A stretch of DNA of 64,000 nt from Rana temporaria (GCF_905171775.1 NC_053494.1:197625044-197689043), one strand, 5' to 3'. Numbered from the stretch's first letter, positions 10,291 to 21,813 are shown. Translations and numbers: made by a program. The notes: generated from the sequence alone by a model not told the origin.

Positions 10291-10527
10291 CGGCTACATT
10301 CACCTTAAAGTGGATGTTTTCTGATGCATTAAAAAAATGTGAACAGGCGGCTTCTGATGTCTCTGCAATAACACACACTGACCTGCCCATTCCCAGTCTT
10401 TGTGAGGGCTCATTCTGTCATGCAACAGCCCTTGTTGCCCCTCTGAAAAGTGATCCCTGGTGGATAGCTTTTCAGAGGGTGGTTGACAGGTGGCTGGGAA
10501 GTGATATTTCACCGCCTGTTTTAACAC
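10291..10527. repeat. Probable interspersed repeat with a 41-bp palindrome
   Basis: The core at 10439-10480 is an inverted pair, ccctctgaaaagtgatccc against ggatagcttttcagaggg. The flanking 'aacacacactgacctgccc' segment looks like dispersed repeat sequence, but no second copy is in this window, so the call is tentative. Confidence 0.35.
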
Positions 10528-10530
10528 TTA

Positions 10531-10922
10531 GGCCGCCGGACCGTTTCCAGCGGACATTCCTCCTCCGGATTTTGATCCGATGGCTTGTACACACCATCGG
10601 ATCAAAATCCGCGGTCAAGTGTCGCGCCGTCGCCGCGACGATGACGTGTGCGACGCTGGAAGGTAAATACTTCCACGCATGCGTCGAATCATTACGACGC
10701 ATGCGAGGGAGGGGAGCGGACGGACTGATCCGGTGAGTCTGTACAGACGACCGGATCAGTCCGCTGGACTGGATTCCAGCGGATAGATTTTGTAGCATGC
10801 TACAAAATTTTTATCCGCTGGGAATCCGTTGGCTGGATTTTTATCCGCCGAAAATTGTCCGCTCGGGCCTACACACGACCGGATCTATCCGCTGGAACTG
10901 ATCCGGTCGTGTGTACGGGGCC
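10531..10922. mobile_element. MITE, GGCC termini, TTA duplication
   Basis: TTA at 10528-10530 and 10923-10925. The left terminus is GGCCGCCGGACCG and the right is CGTGTGTACGGGGCC. The interior carries 'cgacgcatgcgagggaggggagcgga'-like and 'gatccggtgagtctgtacagac' segments shared with 25304-25794 and 48944-49412. No coding sequence. Confidence 0.75.
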
Positions 10923-11041
10923 TTAAAAGACCAAAGCGCTACACTGATTGATGTTAAACAATTCATTATATTCCTCCTGACCAGCTTGGTCGCATCTGCT
11001 TGAAATGGAGTCTAAATGGATTGGATGGGATGTTAAGGCTA

Positions 11042-11490
11042 CCGTATTTATTGGGGTATAGCGCGCTCCTGTGTATAGCGCGCACCCCTAAAGTTGCCCC
11101 CAAATCCTGTGGAAAAAAAGTTTTTTGTACTTACAGTTTGTTGTCTTGCGCGGCGTCCTCGTCGGGTCCGGCGTCCGTCTGCGGCTTCGGGTGTCCTCTT
11201 CGTCGGGTCCGGCGTCCTTCTGCGGTGTCCTCCTCGCTCGTTTACCGCTTTCCGGCGCCGAGTTTGAATACTGTGCCGGCATATACCGAGCGCAATACAC
11301 TCGGGCAGGCTCGGCTACTGTCGCACTCACGTCCTGTACGTCCAGGACGTCAGCGCGAGAGGAGCCGAGACTGCCCGACAATACACGAGTGTACTGCGCT
11401 TGGTATATGTCGGCGCAGTATTCAAACTCGGCGCGGGAAAGCGGGTATCGGCGAATATCGCGCACCCACGATTTTGCCCTGATTTTCAGG
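11042..11490. mobile_element. CCGTATTTA-terminus element, right end missing
   Basis: TA at 11040-11041 followed by CCGTATTTATTGGGGTATAG. 11250-11440 is a long imperfect hairpin: 'gccgagtttgaatactgtgcc' and following pairs with 'gcgcagtattcaaactcggc', around cgtcctgtacgtccaggacg. The matching right terminus is not found, so the element is truncated near 11490. Confidence 0.6.
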
Positions 11491-11885
11491 CCATTTTCTA
11501 CATTACCTACCCCAAGGCATTCCCACTGACCACTAACTATGGGGCATTTTTACTTTCATTGGCCCCTCAAAGATCTAAAAGACAGTGAACTGGCCCTATG
11601 TAGAGGTTCCAACATTTTTCTGTTCTTTCCAAAAGGTTAAGGCTAGAGATACACAATAAATCGTTTTTAATAAGTTTGGTTTCTGGAGCTTCTTGCAAAT
11701 GGAGCCTCAATGATAGGAAGGATCAACATACCGTATATGTAATGCGGTTTCAATATGTGGATAGGCACCTAAAAGTAAATAAATCTGTATGATCTGACAC
11801 AGATCAAGAAATGTCACCAAATACAGCTACAGGTTGGTCCACCCTTATCGGCACAATACAGGTGCCTCTTGGCTCTGTCTTGTTA
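11491..11885. other. Intergenic stretch with a short hAT-like fragment
   Basis: 11515-11605 resembles the right part of the 2538-3105 element ('actaactatggggcattttt', then 'aaaagacagtgaactggccc') but lacks the terminus. The remainder is unassigned. Confidence 0.4.
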
Positions 11886-12324
11886 CCATAGGTGTGCGCA
11901 CAGGGTTTGCCAGGTGTGCCCAGGCACACCCTAATCACCCTGTGCAGCACAGATTCCCCCTACTGCCCTGGTTCCCCCCTCAGGCTCCCCCCCCCCCGCA
12001 GCACCTCCGGCTCTCCTCTCCCTCCAGCTGTTGCTCCGGGGATGTTTTAGAATGAGTGGGGGAAGGAGCCGGTAAATATGTAACTTACCAGCCCCTTCCC
12101 TTTCATTGTGAGTGATTGGTACTACTATGTGTTTGACCTTAATGCAGTGACAGGACACTGACCTACTGCTCCCTGTCAGCGGGAGCAGTCATCACTGTCG
12201 TGTCACTTGTAGCCCATCTCCCCCACAGTTAGAATCACACCCTAGGTCACACTTAACCCCTTCCTCGCCCCCTAGTGGTTAACCCCTTCCCTGCCAGTGC
12301 CATTTACACAGTAATCAGTAAATT
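11886..12324 (-). mobile_element. Mixed repeat fragments ending in a 1-kb-repeat 3' piece
   Basis: 11886-12060 starts 'ataggtgtgcgcacagggtt' and is C-rich. 12105-12324 is the reverse of the 3' part of the 1-kb TTAA repeat (compare 7820-8000 and 17640-17740): 'gttagaatcacaccctagg', then 'ttaaccccttcctcgccccc' and 'cagtaatcagt'. No exon was seen. Confidence 0.5.
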
Positions 12325-12328
12325 TTAA

Positions 12329-13326
12329 CCACTTAAGGACCACCCCATGTACATGTACGTCCACAATATGGCACGTACAGGCACATGGGCGTATAGGTAC
12401 GTCCTCGCCTATTAGCGGGTGGGGGGTCCGATCGGGACCCCCCCCGCTACATGCGGAGGTCGGGTCCGCTCGGGGAGCGATCCGGGACCACGGCGCGGCT
12501 ATTTGTTTATAGCCGCTCCGTCGCGATCGCTCCCCGGAGCTGAAGAACGAGGAGAGCCGTGTGTAAACACGGCTTCCCCGTCCTTCACTATGGCGGCGCA
12601 TCGATCGCGTCATTCCCTTTATAGGGAAGACACGATCGATGACGTCATTCCTACAGCCACACCCCCAAACAGTTGTAAACACATACTAGGTGCACCCTAA
12701 CTCCTACAGCGCCACCTGTGGTTAACTCCCAAACTGCAACTGTCATTTTCACAATAAAGAATGCAATTTAAATGCATTTTTTGCTGTGAAAATGACAATG
12801 GTCCCAAAAATGTGTCAAAATTGTCCGAAGTGTCCGCCATAATGTCGCAGTCACGAAAAAAATTGCTGATCGCCGCCATTAGTAGTAAAAAAAATAAAAA
12901 AAATAAAAATGCAATAAAACTATCCCCTATTTTGTAAACACTATAAATTTTGCGCAAACCAATCGATAAACGCTTATTGCGATTTTTTTTACTAAAAATA
13001 GGTAGAAGAATACGTATCGGCCTAAACTGAGGAAAAAAAATGTTTTTATATATGTTTTTGGGGGATATTTATTACAGCAAAAAGTAAAAAATATTGCTTT
13101 TTTTTCAAAATTGTCGCTCTATTTTTGTTTATAGCGCAAAAACTAAAAACCGCAGATGTGATCAAATACCACCAAAAGAAAGCTCTATTTGTGGGGAAAA
13201 AAGGACGCCAATTTTGTTTGGGAGCCACGTCGCACGACCGCGCAATTGTCTGTTAAAGCGACGCAGTCCCGAACTGTAAAAACACCTTGGGTCTTTAGGC
13301 TGCATATTGGTCCGGGGCTTAAGTGG
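12329..13326 (-). mobile_element. Full-length 1-kb TTAA-flanked repeat
   Basis: TTAA at 12325-12328 and 13327-13330. The termini CCACTTAAGGACC and GGTCCGGGGCTTAAGTGG are inverted repeats. It holds every conserved block of the family in reverse order and no transposase. TTAA duplications are used by piggyBac and Kolobok superfamilies; the sequence alone does not decide between them. Confidence 0.85.
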
Positions 13327-13330
13327 TTAA

Positions 13331-13430
13331 TATCACTGATCGCTGTATAAATGACAATGGTCCCAAAATAGCGTCAAAAGTGCTCTGGTCAGGAAGGGGG
13401 TAAATTCTTCCGGGGCTGAAGTGGTTAAGG
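13331..13430 (-). mobile_element. Short deleted copy of the 1-kb TTAA repeat
   Basis: Joins the family's 'atgacaatggtcccaaaa' block directly to its terminal 'cttccggggctgaagtgg' plus TTAA. It directly abuts the full copy 12329-13326. Confidence 0.6.
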
Positions 13431-13538
13431 GTAGCGCAGATCTTTCCATTATACACATTTATACCTCGTCCAACATCAGTGCCTGACTTCACAAATGCTC
13501 TTCTGGAAGAATGGTCAAACATTCCCATAGACACACTC

Positions 13539-13833
13539 CCTGGTAATCTTGTGTAGTATATCCGCAGTCTCTGGTAATCTTGTGTAGTATGTCCGCAGTC
13601 TCTGGTAATCTCCTGCAGTATGTCCGCAGTCTCTGGTAATCTCCTGCAGTATGTCCGCAGTCTCTGGTACTCTTGTGCAGTATGTCCGCAGTCTCTGGTA
13701 ATCTTGTGCAGTATGTCCGCAGTCTCTGGTAATCCTGTGCAGTATGTCCGCAGTCTCTGGTAATCCTGTGCAGTATGTCCGCAGTCTCTGGTAATCTTGT
13801 GCAGTATGTCCGCAGTCTCTGGTAATCTCCTGC
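13539..13833. repeat. Minisatellite, 31-bp unit
   Basis: About nine and a half copies of a unit reading 'tggtaatcttgtgcagtatg' followed by 'tccgcagtctc'. Variants alternate cttg, cctg and ctcc in the middle. Because 31 is not a multiple of three, all three frames are read through in turn. Confidence 0.95.
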
Positions 13834-14280
13834 CCATTTCGAGTCCTTCATTACTAACAGTGTCATATTTTAGTTTGTTTGCACCGATCTGTAAGGCTGC
13901 GCTATATACCATGATTTGTGATGCTGGGGCTATATACTCTGTGCTGTGACGCTGAGCTGTATACTCCTGACATTGAGTGGAATACAGGGGACGGAGTGGT
14001 GGATTCTATACGGGGTGTGGCTTATGAGAAGTGGGAGGGACCAAATGTGGAAGGGCGGGGTATTGCGCCCCCCCATCATAAAACTTCACCAGCCGCCACT
14101 GCTCCTAAACCTTGTGGACAGTCTTCCCAGAAGAGATGAAGGTGTTATAGATGTGAAGAGCGGGCCAACTCAATATTGAACCCTACAGGCTAAGACTGGG
14201 ATGCCATTAAAATTCATGTGCGTGTAAAGGCAAAATGCAAAAAGCACTAAAAATGCCTAGGTGTGAATCCAGCCTTAGTC
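13834..14280. other. Intergenic stretch, nothing recognised
   Basis: Contains 'gctgtgacgctgagctgtatac'-like short direct repeats at 13919-13970. No gene was identified. Confidence 0.4.
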
Positions 14281-14775
14281 CAGATAAGAAAAACATCAAA
14301 GTATGAATGTCCGACAATCATCTAATGTGGATGGACAGCTTTCAATCCTGACCTTTATCCTATGGTCAGAGTTGGATTAGCTATTCTCTACAGGAGGAGG
14401 ACAATCATTATTCAGACCCAGGCACACCGTATCCCTCAGCTGTACATGTAAGTTGTGATTCTGTAATTACATATGGATTGAACACTCTGTTTGATGAAGT
14501 GAGATAGATAGACACGGTGTAATAAAGCTTTGTGCAGGAATTGAATTAATTACTATGGGAGGACTTCATTAACATTGATTAAATCACTGAAGAGCTTTTA
14601 GCTCAAATTTTCCGTAATGGGCGTTTGTCACTCATTTGTAGTGTCAATTCATCTCATCATTACCTGCCTTTTATCTGCTGCTGATAGTTTTTACTTTCCC
14701 TATTTATAGGACCATAGAAAATGTAGAGGGGAGATTAAATGACATGTTACATCGGAATAATTATTATTAGACATA
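14281..14775. other. AT-rich unique-looking stretch
   Basis: Matches none of the repeat families found here and has no tandem structure. It carries several homeodomain-type TAAT/ATTA motifs (for example gaattgaattaattac at 14539-14554, and 'cattaacattgattaaatc' just after). It could be conserved noncoding DNA; that is only a suggestion. Confidence 0.25.
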
Positions 14776-14818
14776 CAGTATATTAACCACTTAAGGGCCA
14801 GAACGACTTGCCCCCTAA

Positions 14819-15333
14819 AGCCGCGTACACGCGACCATTTTTCATGTCATGGGAAAAACAAAGTTTTTCTCGACGCGATTCCTCTCAAGTCTGTCTTGCC
14901 CACACACGATCGTGAAAAAAAACACGTACGACGGCACTATAAAGGGGAAGTTCCATTCTGATGGCGCCACCCTTGGGGCTGCTTTTGTTGATTTTGTGTA
15001 AGTAAAAGTTTGGTGAGAGACGATTCGCGCTTTTCAGTCTTCGTGCTTTTCAGTCTGTTACAGCGTGACGAATGTGCTATCTCCATTACAAACGCTAGTT
15101 TTACCAGAACAAGCGCTCCCGTCTCATAACTTGCTTCTGAGCATGCACGTTTTTTTTTCCCCGTCATTAAAGCCTACACACAACGTGAAAAACGACGAGA
15201 AAAATTAGAGCAGGTTCTACATTTTTAATGCACATTTTTCACGTCGAGAAAGACGCTCTGGAGGTCGTTTTTATTGACCATTTTAAAAAATTTAATTTTT
15301 CACGTCATGAAAAACGGTCGTGTGTACGCAGCA
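14819..15333. mobile_element. MITE, GCCGCGTACAC termini
   Basis: Left end GCCGCGTACACGCGACC, right end GGTCGTGTGTACGCAGC. The flanks are TAA (14816-14818) and TTA (15334-15336). The interior is self-complementary around 'tttttcacgtcatgaaaaac'. It abuts the next 1-kb repeat, whose TTAA begins at 15334. A 35-bp fragment of the 1-kb repeat start (ttaaccacttaagggcc) precedes it at 14782. Confidence 0.7.
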
Positions 15334-15337
15334 TTAA

Positions 15338-16385
15338 CCACTTCCATACATGGCATTTTCACCCCCTTCCTGCCCAGACCAATATTTAGTTTTTAGCACT
15401 GTCGCACTTTGAATGACAATTGCGCGGTCGTGCAACGTGGCTCCTAAACAAAATTGACGCCCTTTTTTTCCCACAAATAGACCTTTCTTTTGGTGGTATT
15501 TGATCACCTCTGCGTTTTTTATTTTTTGCGCTATAAACAAAAAAAGAGCGACAATTTTGAAAAAAACACAATGGGCCAGATTCAGGTAGGGAGTACGTAA
15601 CTATGTGCGGGCGTAGCGTATCCTATTTACGCTACGCCTCCGCAACTTTGACAGGCAAGATAGATACAACGCCGCACACTCAGAGATACGACGGCGTATC
15701 TGGAGATACGCCGTCGTATCTCCTACCTGAATCTGGCCCAATATCTTTTACTTTTTGATTTAATAAATATCATAATTATTTTTAAAAAAACAATTTTTTT
15801 CCTCTGTTTAGACCGATACGTATTCTTCTAAATTTTTTGGGCAAAAAATCGCAATAAGCGTATTTGATCGGTTTGCGCAAAAGTTCTAGCTAGCATCTAC
15901 AAAATAGGGAATAGAATTATGGCATTTTTATTTTTTTACTAGTAATGGCGGCGATCTGCGATTTTTTTTTTATTGTGACCGTGACATTGCGGCGGACACA
16001 TCGGACACGTTTTTGGGACCATTCACATTTACACAGCGATTAGAGCTATAAATATGCACTGATTACTGTGTAAATGTGACTGTCAGGGAAGGGGTTAACA
16101 CTAGGGGGCGCTGAAGGGGTTAATATGTTCCATAAAGTGTGTTCTAACTGTAGGGGGGAGGGGACTCACAAGGGGAGGAGACCGATGTGTGTTCCTCTGT
16201 ACTGGGAACACATATCTGTCTCCTCACCGCTGACAGGACATGGATCCGTGTGTTTACACACACAGATCCATGGTCCTGCCGTGATTGCGGGCAATCGCGA
16301 GGCCCGGCGGACATCGCGGCCGCCGGGCACGCGCACCGGGTCTCGAGCAATGCGGCGCGCCCCCTAGCCGCCCGAGAAGGCTAGG
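15338..16385 (+). mobile_element. 1-kb TTAA repeat, right terminus lost, with a nested MITE
   Basis: TTAA at 15334-15337 followed by CCACTTCCATACATGG. All central blocks are present ('tagacctttcttttggtgg', gcaataagcgtatttgatcg, ggcggcgatctgcgat), then an inverted 'gtgtgtttacacacaca' motif and a GC-rich end. The closing AAGTGGTTAA is absent. The MITE at 15573-15739 interrupts it. Confidence 0.75.
15573..15739. mobile_element. Short internally deleted MITE with AAT duplication
   Basis: Termini GGGCCAGATTCAGGTAGG and CCTACCTGAATCTGGCCC are perfect inverted repeats, flanked by AAT at 15570-15572 and 15740-15742. At 167 bp it is the shortest complete member of its family here. Confidence 0.85.
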
Positions 16386-16644
16386 ACGGCTGTTTTATGT
16401 CTTACAATATTATAATATCCATGATAAAAGATTTTTCGACTTTTATTTGGTCTTATTGGACAGTTTTAGACCAGCAATATAAGTTCTAACCTTTCCACAC
16501 TAAAAATGCGTTTTTCATGTTTTTCAGTGTCCATTAGTTGTCCTGGCAGTGACAGGAAGTGAGAGGAAATCTTTGGACAGAACTGAAACATCGACAAGTT
16601 GGGTCGAGGAATGTCGGCCCACATTCGGCTCATTGGTACTAGGC
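16386..16644. other. Unassigned stretch between elements
   Basis: No recognisable gene or repeat. Confidence 0.35.
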
Positions 16645-16648
16645 TTAA

Positions 16649-16793
16649 AGGGGGGGTTCCACCCACGATTTTTTTTTTAAAGTCAGCAGCTACAAACACT
16701 GTAGCTGCTGACTTTTAATAAGGACACTTACCTTTTTTTTTTATTATTTGTAGATTTTTGGTGTTAATTTTTTTTTCAGGGTGGAACTCCACT
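16649..16793. mobile_element. 145-bp TTAA-flanked MITE
   Basis: TTAA at 16645-16648 and 16794-16797. The termini AGGGGGGGTTCCACCC and GGGTGGAACTCCACT are inverted repeats. The centre has 'gtcagcagctacaaac' paired with 'gtagctgctgac'. Confidence 0.8.
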
Positions 16794-16797
16794 TTAA

Positions 16798-17102
16798 GGA
16801 GCAGGCCATAGCCTGCTGTCAGTCCAATTCTGTATGTAGTGTGCAGGGGGCATGTCTGAGCCACGTTGTGTGTATGTGTGTTTATGTACACTCAGCCCAG
16901 CTCAGGAGCGTGCCTGCATGGGTGCCCCCTCAGTACATGGCTTGCTGAGGGAGCACTTGTAGGAGAGAACGAGTAGATAGCACCGGCGGGGGGACCCCAG
17001 AAGAGGAGATGAGGGACCTCTCTGCGCAATACTATTGCACAGAGCAGAAAAATATAACACATTTTTATCGTAATTAAAAAATGCCTTTACATTCACTTTA
17101 TT
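16798..17102. other. Short repeat remnant, no gene
   Basis: Contains 'gagcaggccatagcctgctg', itself an inverted pair, and an 'agagcagaaaaatataacac' segment that resembles the interior of TTAA-family elements at 8170 in reverse. No termini were found. Confidence 0.35.
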
Positions 17103-17106
17103 TTAA

Positions 17107-18035
17107 CCACTTGCTTACTGGGCACATATACCACCTTCCTGCCCAGGTGAAATTTCAGCTTTCGGCACTGCGTCGCTTTAACTGACGATAGCGCGGGCGT
17201 GCGGCGTGGCTCCCAAACAAAATTGACGTCATTTTTTTCCCAAAAATAGAGCTTTCTTTTAGTGGTATTTGATCATCTCTGCGGTTTTTATTTTTTGCGC
17301 TATAAACAAAAAAAACACATTTTTTTAAATTTTTTAGTTATAATAAATTAACCAATTTATTTTTTTCTCAGTTTAGGCCGATACGTATTCTTCTACATAT
17401 TTTTGGTAAAAAATAATAATAATCGCAATAAGCGTATAGTGATTGGTTTGGGCAAAAGTTTTAGCGCCTGCAAAATAGGAGACAGAATTATGACATATTT
17501 TTATTTTATTTTTTTACTAGTAACGGCGGCGATCTGCGATTTTTATTGTGAATGCGACATTATGGCGGACACATCAGACACTTTTGACAAATTTTTGGGA
17601 CCATTCACATTTATACAGCGAACAGTGCTATAAATATGCACTGATTACTGTATAAATGTGACTGACAGGGAAGGGGTTAACACTAGGGGGGCGAGGAAGG
17701 GGTTAAATGTGTTCCCTACTAGTTCTAACTGTGGGGGAAGGGGGACTGACTGCGGGAGGTGACCGATCTGTGTCCCTATGTACAAAAAACACAGCGTCGG
17801 TCTCCTCTCCCTGACAGGATGTGAATCTCTGTGTTTATACACACAGATCCACGTCCTTGTCTGTGTAACGGCCGATCGCGGGCACCTGGCAGACATCGCG
17901 GCCGCCAGGCACGGGCATCGGCACTGCAGTGATGCCCCCCAGTGGCCGGAGGAGCCGAGGACGTCAATAGACGTCCTCCCGGCATTGTAGAGCCACTTTG
18001 TGGCCGTTATTTTACAATGCCGGGGCTTCAAGTGG
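17107..18035 (+). mobile_element. Full-length 1-kb TTAA repeat
   Basis: TTAA at 17103-17106 and 18036-18039. Termini CCACTTGCTTACTGGGC and GCCGGGGCTTCAAGTGG. It preserves an uninterrupted 'aggggttaaatgtgttccc' at 17698-17716, which serves as the empty site for the insertion at 32170-32680. Confidence 0.85.
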
Positions 18036-18203
18036 TTAAATCCCCTTTCTTCCCCATTCTGATGCTCGGTTTGAACTCCACCAAGTTGTCATCACCACGT
18101 CTAGATGCCTAAATGCATTGAGTTACTGCCATGTGATTGGCTGATTAGCAATTTGTGTTACCAAGCAATTGAACAGGTTTACCTAATAAAGTGGCCCGTA
18201 AGT

Positions 18204-18304
<101 letters not shown>

Positions 18305-18314
18305 ATACATACAC

Positions 18315-18766
18315 ACAATGGAACCTCGGATTGCGAGTAACGTGGTTAACGAGCGTCTCGCAATACGAGCATTTTTTATAAAATCCTAACTCGGTTTGCG
18401 AGTGTTGTCTCACAACACGAGCAGGATTCCAGCCACAGCGGTGTGCAGTACCGCATTTGGCCAGAGGTGCATGGGCGCCGGAGCTGAGTGGAGCCGATCG
18501 GAACCGTTCAAAAATACTTGGAAAATCTTGGAAATACTCAGTTCCCGAGCCTTTCCTGGTTCAGCCGAGCTGTCCCGAGTATTTCCATGGCTCTCCGCCA
18601 CCCCTTCCCCCCCCACCTCTGGTCACCTGCATGCCATAGAAGTCAATGCGGGAACAAATGAGTTTAGTCTCCACTGACTTCTATGGGGAAACTCGCTTTG
18701 ATATGAGAGTACTTTGGATTACGAGCATTCTCCTGGAACGAATTATGCTCGTAATCCAAGGTTCCA

Positions 18767-18770
<4 letters not shown>
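18315..18770. mobile_element. Full-length GGAACC-terminus element in a microsatellite
   Basis: Termini CAATGGAACCTCGGATTGCG and GTAATCCAAGGTTCCACTG are inverted repeats. The interior has a 'gtgttgtctcacaacacgagc' hairpin and a 'catagaagtcaatgcggg' against 'ctgacttctatgggg' inverted pair. It is flanked on both sides by CA/TA dinucleotide repeats (18295-18314 and 18771-18814), so the exact target duplication cannot be read. Confidence 0.7.

Positions 18771-18814
<44 letters not shown>
18771..18814. repeat. (TG)n(TA)n microsatellite
   Basis: gtgtgtgtgtgt followed by about 16 TA units. Confidence 0.95.
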
Positions 18815-18817
<3 letters not shown>

Positions 18818-18821
18818 CTGT

Positions 18822-19510
18822 GGCCCAGATTCTCGTAGATGGGCGTAAAACTCAGCGGGCGTAACGTATCTCATTTACGTTACGCCGCCACAAGTTTTAC
18901 AGGCAAGTCCTTTATTCACAAAGAACTTGCCTGTAAAGTTGCGGCGGCGTAGCGTAAATCACCCGCCGCAAGCCCGCCTAATTCAAATTAACCGGGTATG
19001 GGGCGTGGAGCATTTAAATTAAGCGCGTTCCCGCACCGTCCGGAAAATATCCCAGGGTGCATTGCTCGAAATTACGTGGCAAGGACGTCATTGGCTTCGA
19101 CGTGAACGTAAATGGCGTCCAGCCCCATTCACGGACGACTTACGCAAACAGCGTAAATTTTTTAATTTCGACGCGGGAACGACGGCCATACTTAACATTG
19201 GTTGCCCCTCATATAGCAGGGGCAACTGTACGCCGCGCAAACCTAACGTAAACGTTGTAACTTCACTGTGTCGAACCGCGCGTATGTTCGGGAATTCGCG
19301 TATTTAGCTCATTTGCATACTCGACCTAACGGCGAAAAAAAAAATGCATTTAAGATCCAACAGCGTAAGAGCCTTACGCCTGTCGGATCTAATGGATATC
19401 TATGCGTAACTGATTCTAAGAATCAGTCGCATAGATACGACGGCCCAGATTAGAACTTACGACGGCGTACATTGCGCTGCGCCGTCGTAAGCCCTTTGAG
19501 AATCTGGGCC
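18822..19510. mobile_element. Full-length MITE with TGT duplication (gggccagattc family)
   Basis: Termini GGCCCAGATTCTC and GAGAATCTGGGCC are exact inverted repeats, flanked by TGT at 18819-18821 and 19511-19513. The interior is noncoding. Confidence 0.85.
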
Positions 19511-19513
19511 TGT

Positions 19514-20310
19514 GTATTTAGCTGTTTGCTTAGAGTTCAGCTTTACATTTTTCTTTTTTTATTAATATATCTACTTCAGAAGCATTTATATATCTTCTGT
19601 TATTTCATGTTTTAATCCCCCGCATGCCTACATTTTTATAAAGTGCTTACACAAAGGCTTCACAGGCCTGCAGAACGACTTTCAGCAGACGCTCACATGT
19701 CCCTATGATACTTGCAAACACCATAACCGACACTCAAGCATTTCTTGATAACCTTTGGAAATAAACTTTATTTAGAATGCAGGATAACAACGCAGAATAT
19801 CAATGACCCGGCCCCCCGTTTCCCCCTCCATGAAAACCTTGTTTAATCACTTGGCTCCTTTGAATAAACACTTCTTACAAGCTGAACAGCCTTCTCTTTC
19901 ACCGCGGATCCTTTTCATGTTGCAGGAACTCGTCCAAATGCAATTTTGTTTCAATTCACGAAAAAAAAAAAAGGGAAGAAGTAGAGCCTGCCTCTTTCAG
20001 ATAATGTATTCGGGTATTTCTGCAGCTTCAGAATAAAGAAACATTTTAATTTACAATAAAATCACACTTATATTCATCCCCATGAACGATCTCATGTTGC
20101 AGTCGGTTGGATAAGCTTGCATGTTCCTTCTCCTTTTGGAAAACTAATCAAAATAAACTCTATCAAAGTGAATGAGCGCCGTTACTTGCTTGTATCAGCT
20201 TGTTGTTGTTGGCTATGCGTTCTTCAGGAATATAAATAGTGGAATAAGGAGAAATAAAATAATATAAATAATTTGACGTTATAGAAGAAAAGAGGGCTAT
20301 ATATATATAT
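19514..20310. other. Unique-looking AT-rich stretch
   Basis: No match to any family in the window and no open frame with splice context. It includes two possible polyadenylation-type AATAAA motifs on the plus strand (gaaataaactttattt at 19761-19776, and gaataaagaaac at 20030-20041), but no preceding exon was recognised. Confidence 0.3.
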
Positions 20311-20316
20311 ATATAT

Positions 20317-21051
20317 TAGTGCTGTCAGTTAAACACGCTATTAACGGCGTTAACGCAAACCCATGTTAACCCCGTAAAAAATTTTATCGCGCGATTAACG
20401 AGGCGGCGTTCGGGGGTTATACCGGGATGATGCCTGCAGCCGCAGGCATCATCCCGGTACCGTTGTTTAGAGCGGGCGATCGGCTATCCAAACATAACAA
20501 CCGATGCGGCTAAAAGCCGCTCGGTTGTTATGCCGGAGGCCCGGGAGGCCCGCTCTGACCCACCGGGAGACCCGATCCTAGATCCGCCGCCTTCTGTGTC
20601 CAGGTTGGAGACTGACACTAAGCCGTAAGCGGCTTTGATTCAGGCTCCGCATTGAAACCACGGAAGCGGCGTCATGACGTCACTTCCGGGTTTCTCGGCT
20701 GCCAATGGCGCCGGATTTAAAAAAGTACACAGTATTCAGAATCGCCGTTTTCGAAGTGCAAAGGAGGGCTCGGAGGTCTTTTAGACCCCCGATCCCTCCA
20801 TAAAGAGTACCTGTCACCACCTATTGCTGTCACAAGGGATGTTTACATTCCTTGTGACAGCAATAAAAGTGATCAAAATGTAAAAAAATAAAAAAACACA
20901 ATTTAATATTATAAAAAAAATAAATAAATAAGAAAACAAAAAAAAAATGTTTTAAAGGGTGAACCTCCTTAATCGCGCGATTAATCGTGAGTTAACTATG
21001 ACATTGATGCGATTAATCGCGATTAGAAATTTTAATCGCTTGACAGCACTA
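20317..21051. mobile_element. TAGTGCTGTCA-terminus MITE
   Basis: Termini TAGTGCTGTCAGTTAAACAC and GCGATTAATCGCGATTAG..CTTGACAGCACTA are inverted repeats of about 20 bp with further sub-terminal 'gattaatcgc' pairing. It is embedded in a TATATA tract so the duplication is ambiguous. The centre (20405-20800) is GC-rich with 'gcctgcagccgcaggc' and further palindromes. No coding sequence. Confidence 0.75.
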
Positions 21052-21382
21052 ATATATATAGTGGGAAACAGAAACGCAAAAGTCATTTTCTAAAGTGGGC
21101 TGTGCATGGTTTTCAAAAAAGTTAAAGCGGAGATTGGCCAAAATATGACTTTTAAGCTAAAAAATACGCCTAGAATACTCATGCCTCGCTGTAAACTATG
21201 CCCCGTTTTCTATTTGTGCAGCATTGTTTTCTTACTTTGTTAAGTTCCTGCACAGAACGGCCATCTCCAGTGTGGGCATCTGAAGACATTGTCCTTCTTC
21301 CTGGATTCCATACATGCTGGCTACCCAGCATGCACCTGACGATCTCGCACATGTGCAGTGCGGTGCAATCTTGGTCAGCTTG
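21052..21382. other. Unassigned stretch before the 60-bp array
   Basis: No gene recognised. Its end grades into the array (aatcttggtcagcttgccat). Confidence 0.35.
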
Positions 21383-21813
21383 CCATGCCAATAGACACCA
21401 ATGGCAAATGTTACTGGAGCTCTGCCATGCCAGGCTGACCAAGATTTTCCATAGACACCAATGGTAAATGTTACTGGAGCCATGCCATGCCAAGCTGACC
21501 AAGATTTTCTATAGATGGCAATGGTAAATGTTACTGGAGCTCTGCCATGCCAGGCTGACCAAGATTTTCCATAGACACCAATGGTAAATGTTACTGGAGC
21601 TCTGCCATGCCAAGCTGACCAAGATTTTCAATAGATGCCAAAGTTAAATGTTACTGGAGCCATGCCGTGCCAAGCTAACCAAGATTTTCTATAGATGCCA
21701 ATGGTAAATGTTACTGGAGCTCTGCCATGCCAAGCTGACCAAGACTTTCTATAGATGCCGATGTTAAATGTTACTGGAGCCGTGCCATGCCAAGCTGACC
21801 AAGATTTTCTATA
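21383..21813. repeat. 60-bp tandem array, left block
   Basis: About seven copies of an exactly 60-bp unit reading 'gccatgccaagctgaccaag', 'attttctatagatgccaatg', 'gtaaatgttactggagctct'. Two variants alternate (atagacacca and atagatgcca). The array stops inside a unit at 21813 and resumes mid-unit at 23105. Confidence 0.95.

Noticed and set aside
13319..13912. Frame with repeated ETADILHKITRDCGHT
   Set aside because: A read-through of the 31-bp minisatellite; not a repeat protein.
21383..21813. Regular 60-bp spaced repeats considered as a CRISPR-like array
   Set aside because: The whole 60-bp unit is repeated, there are no unique spacers, and the genome is eukaryotic.
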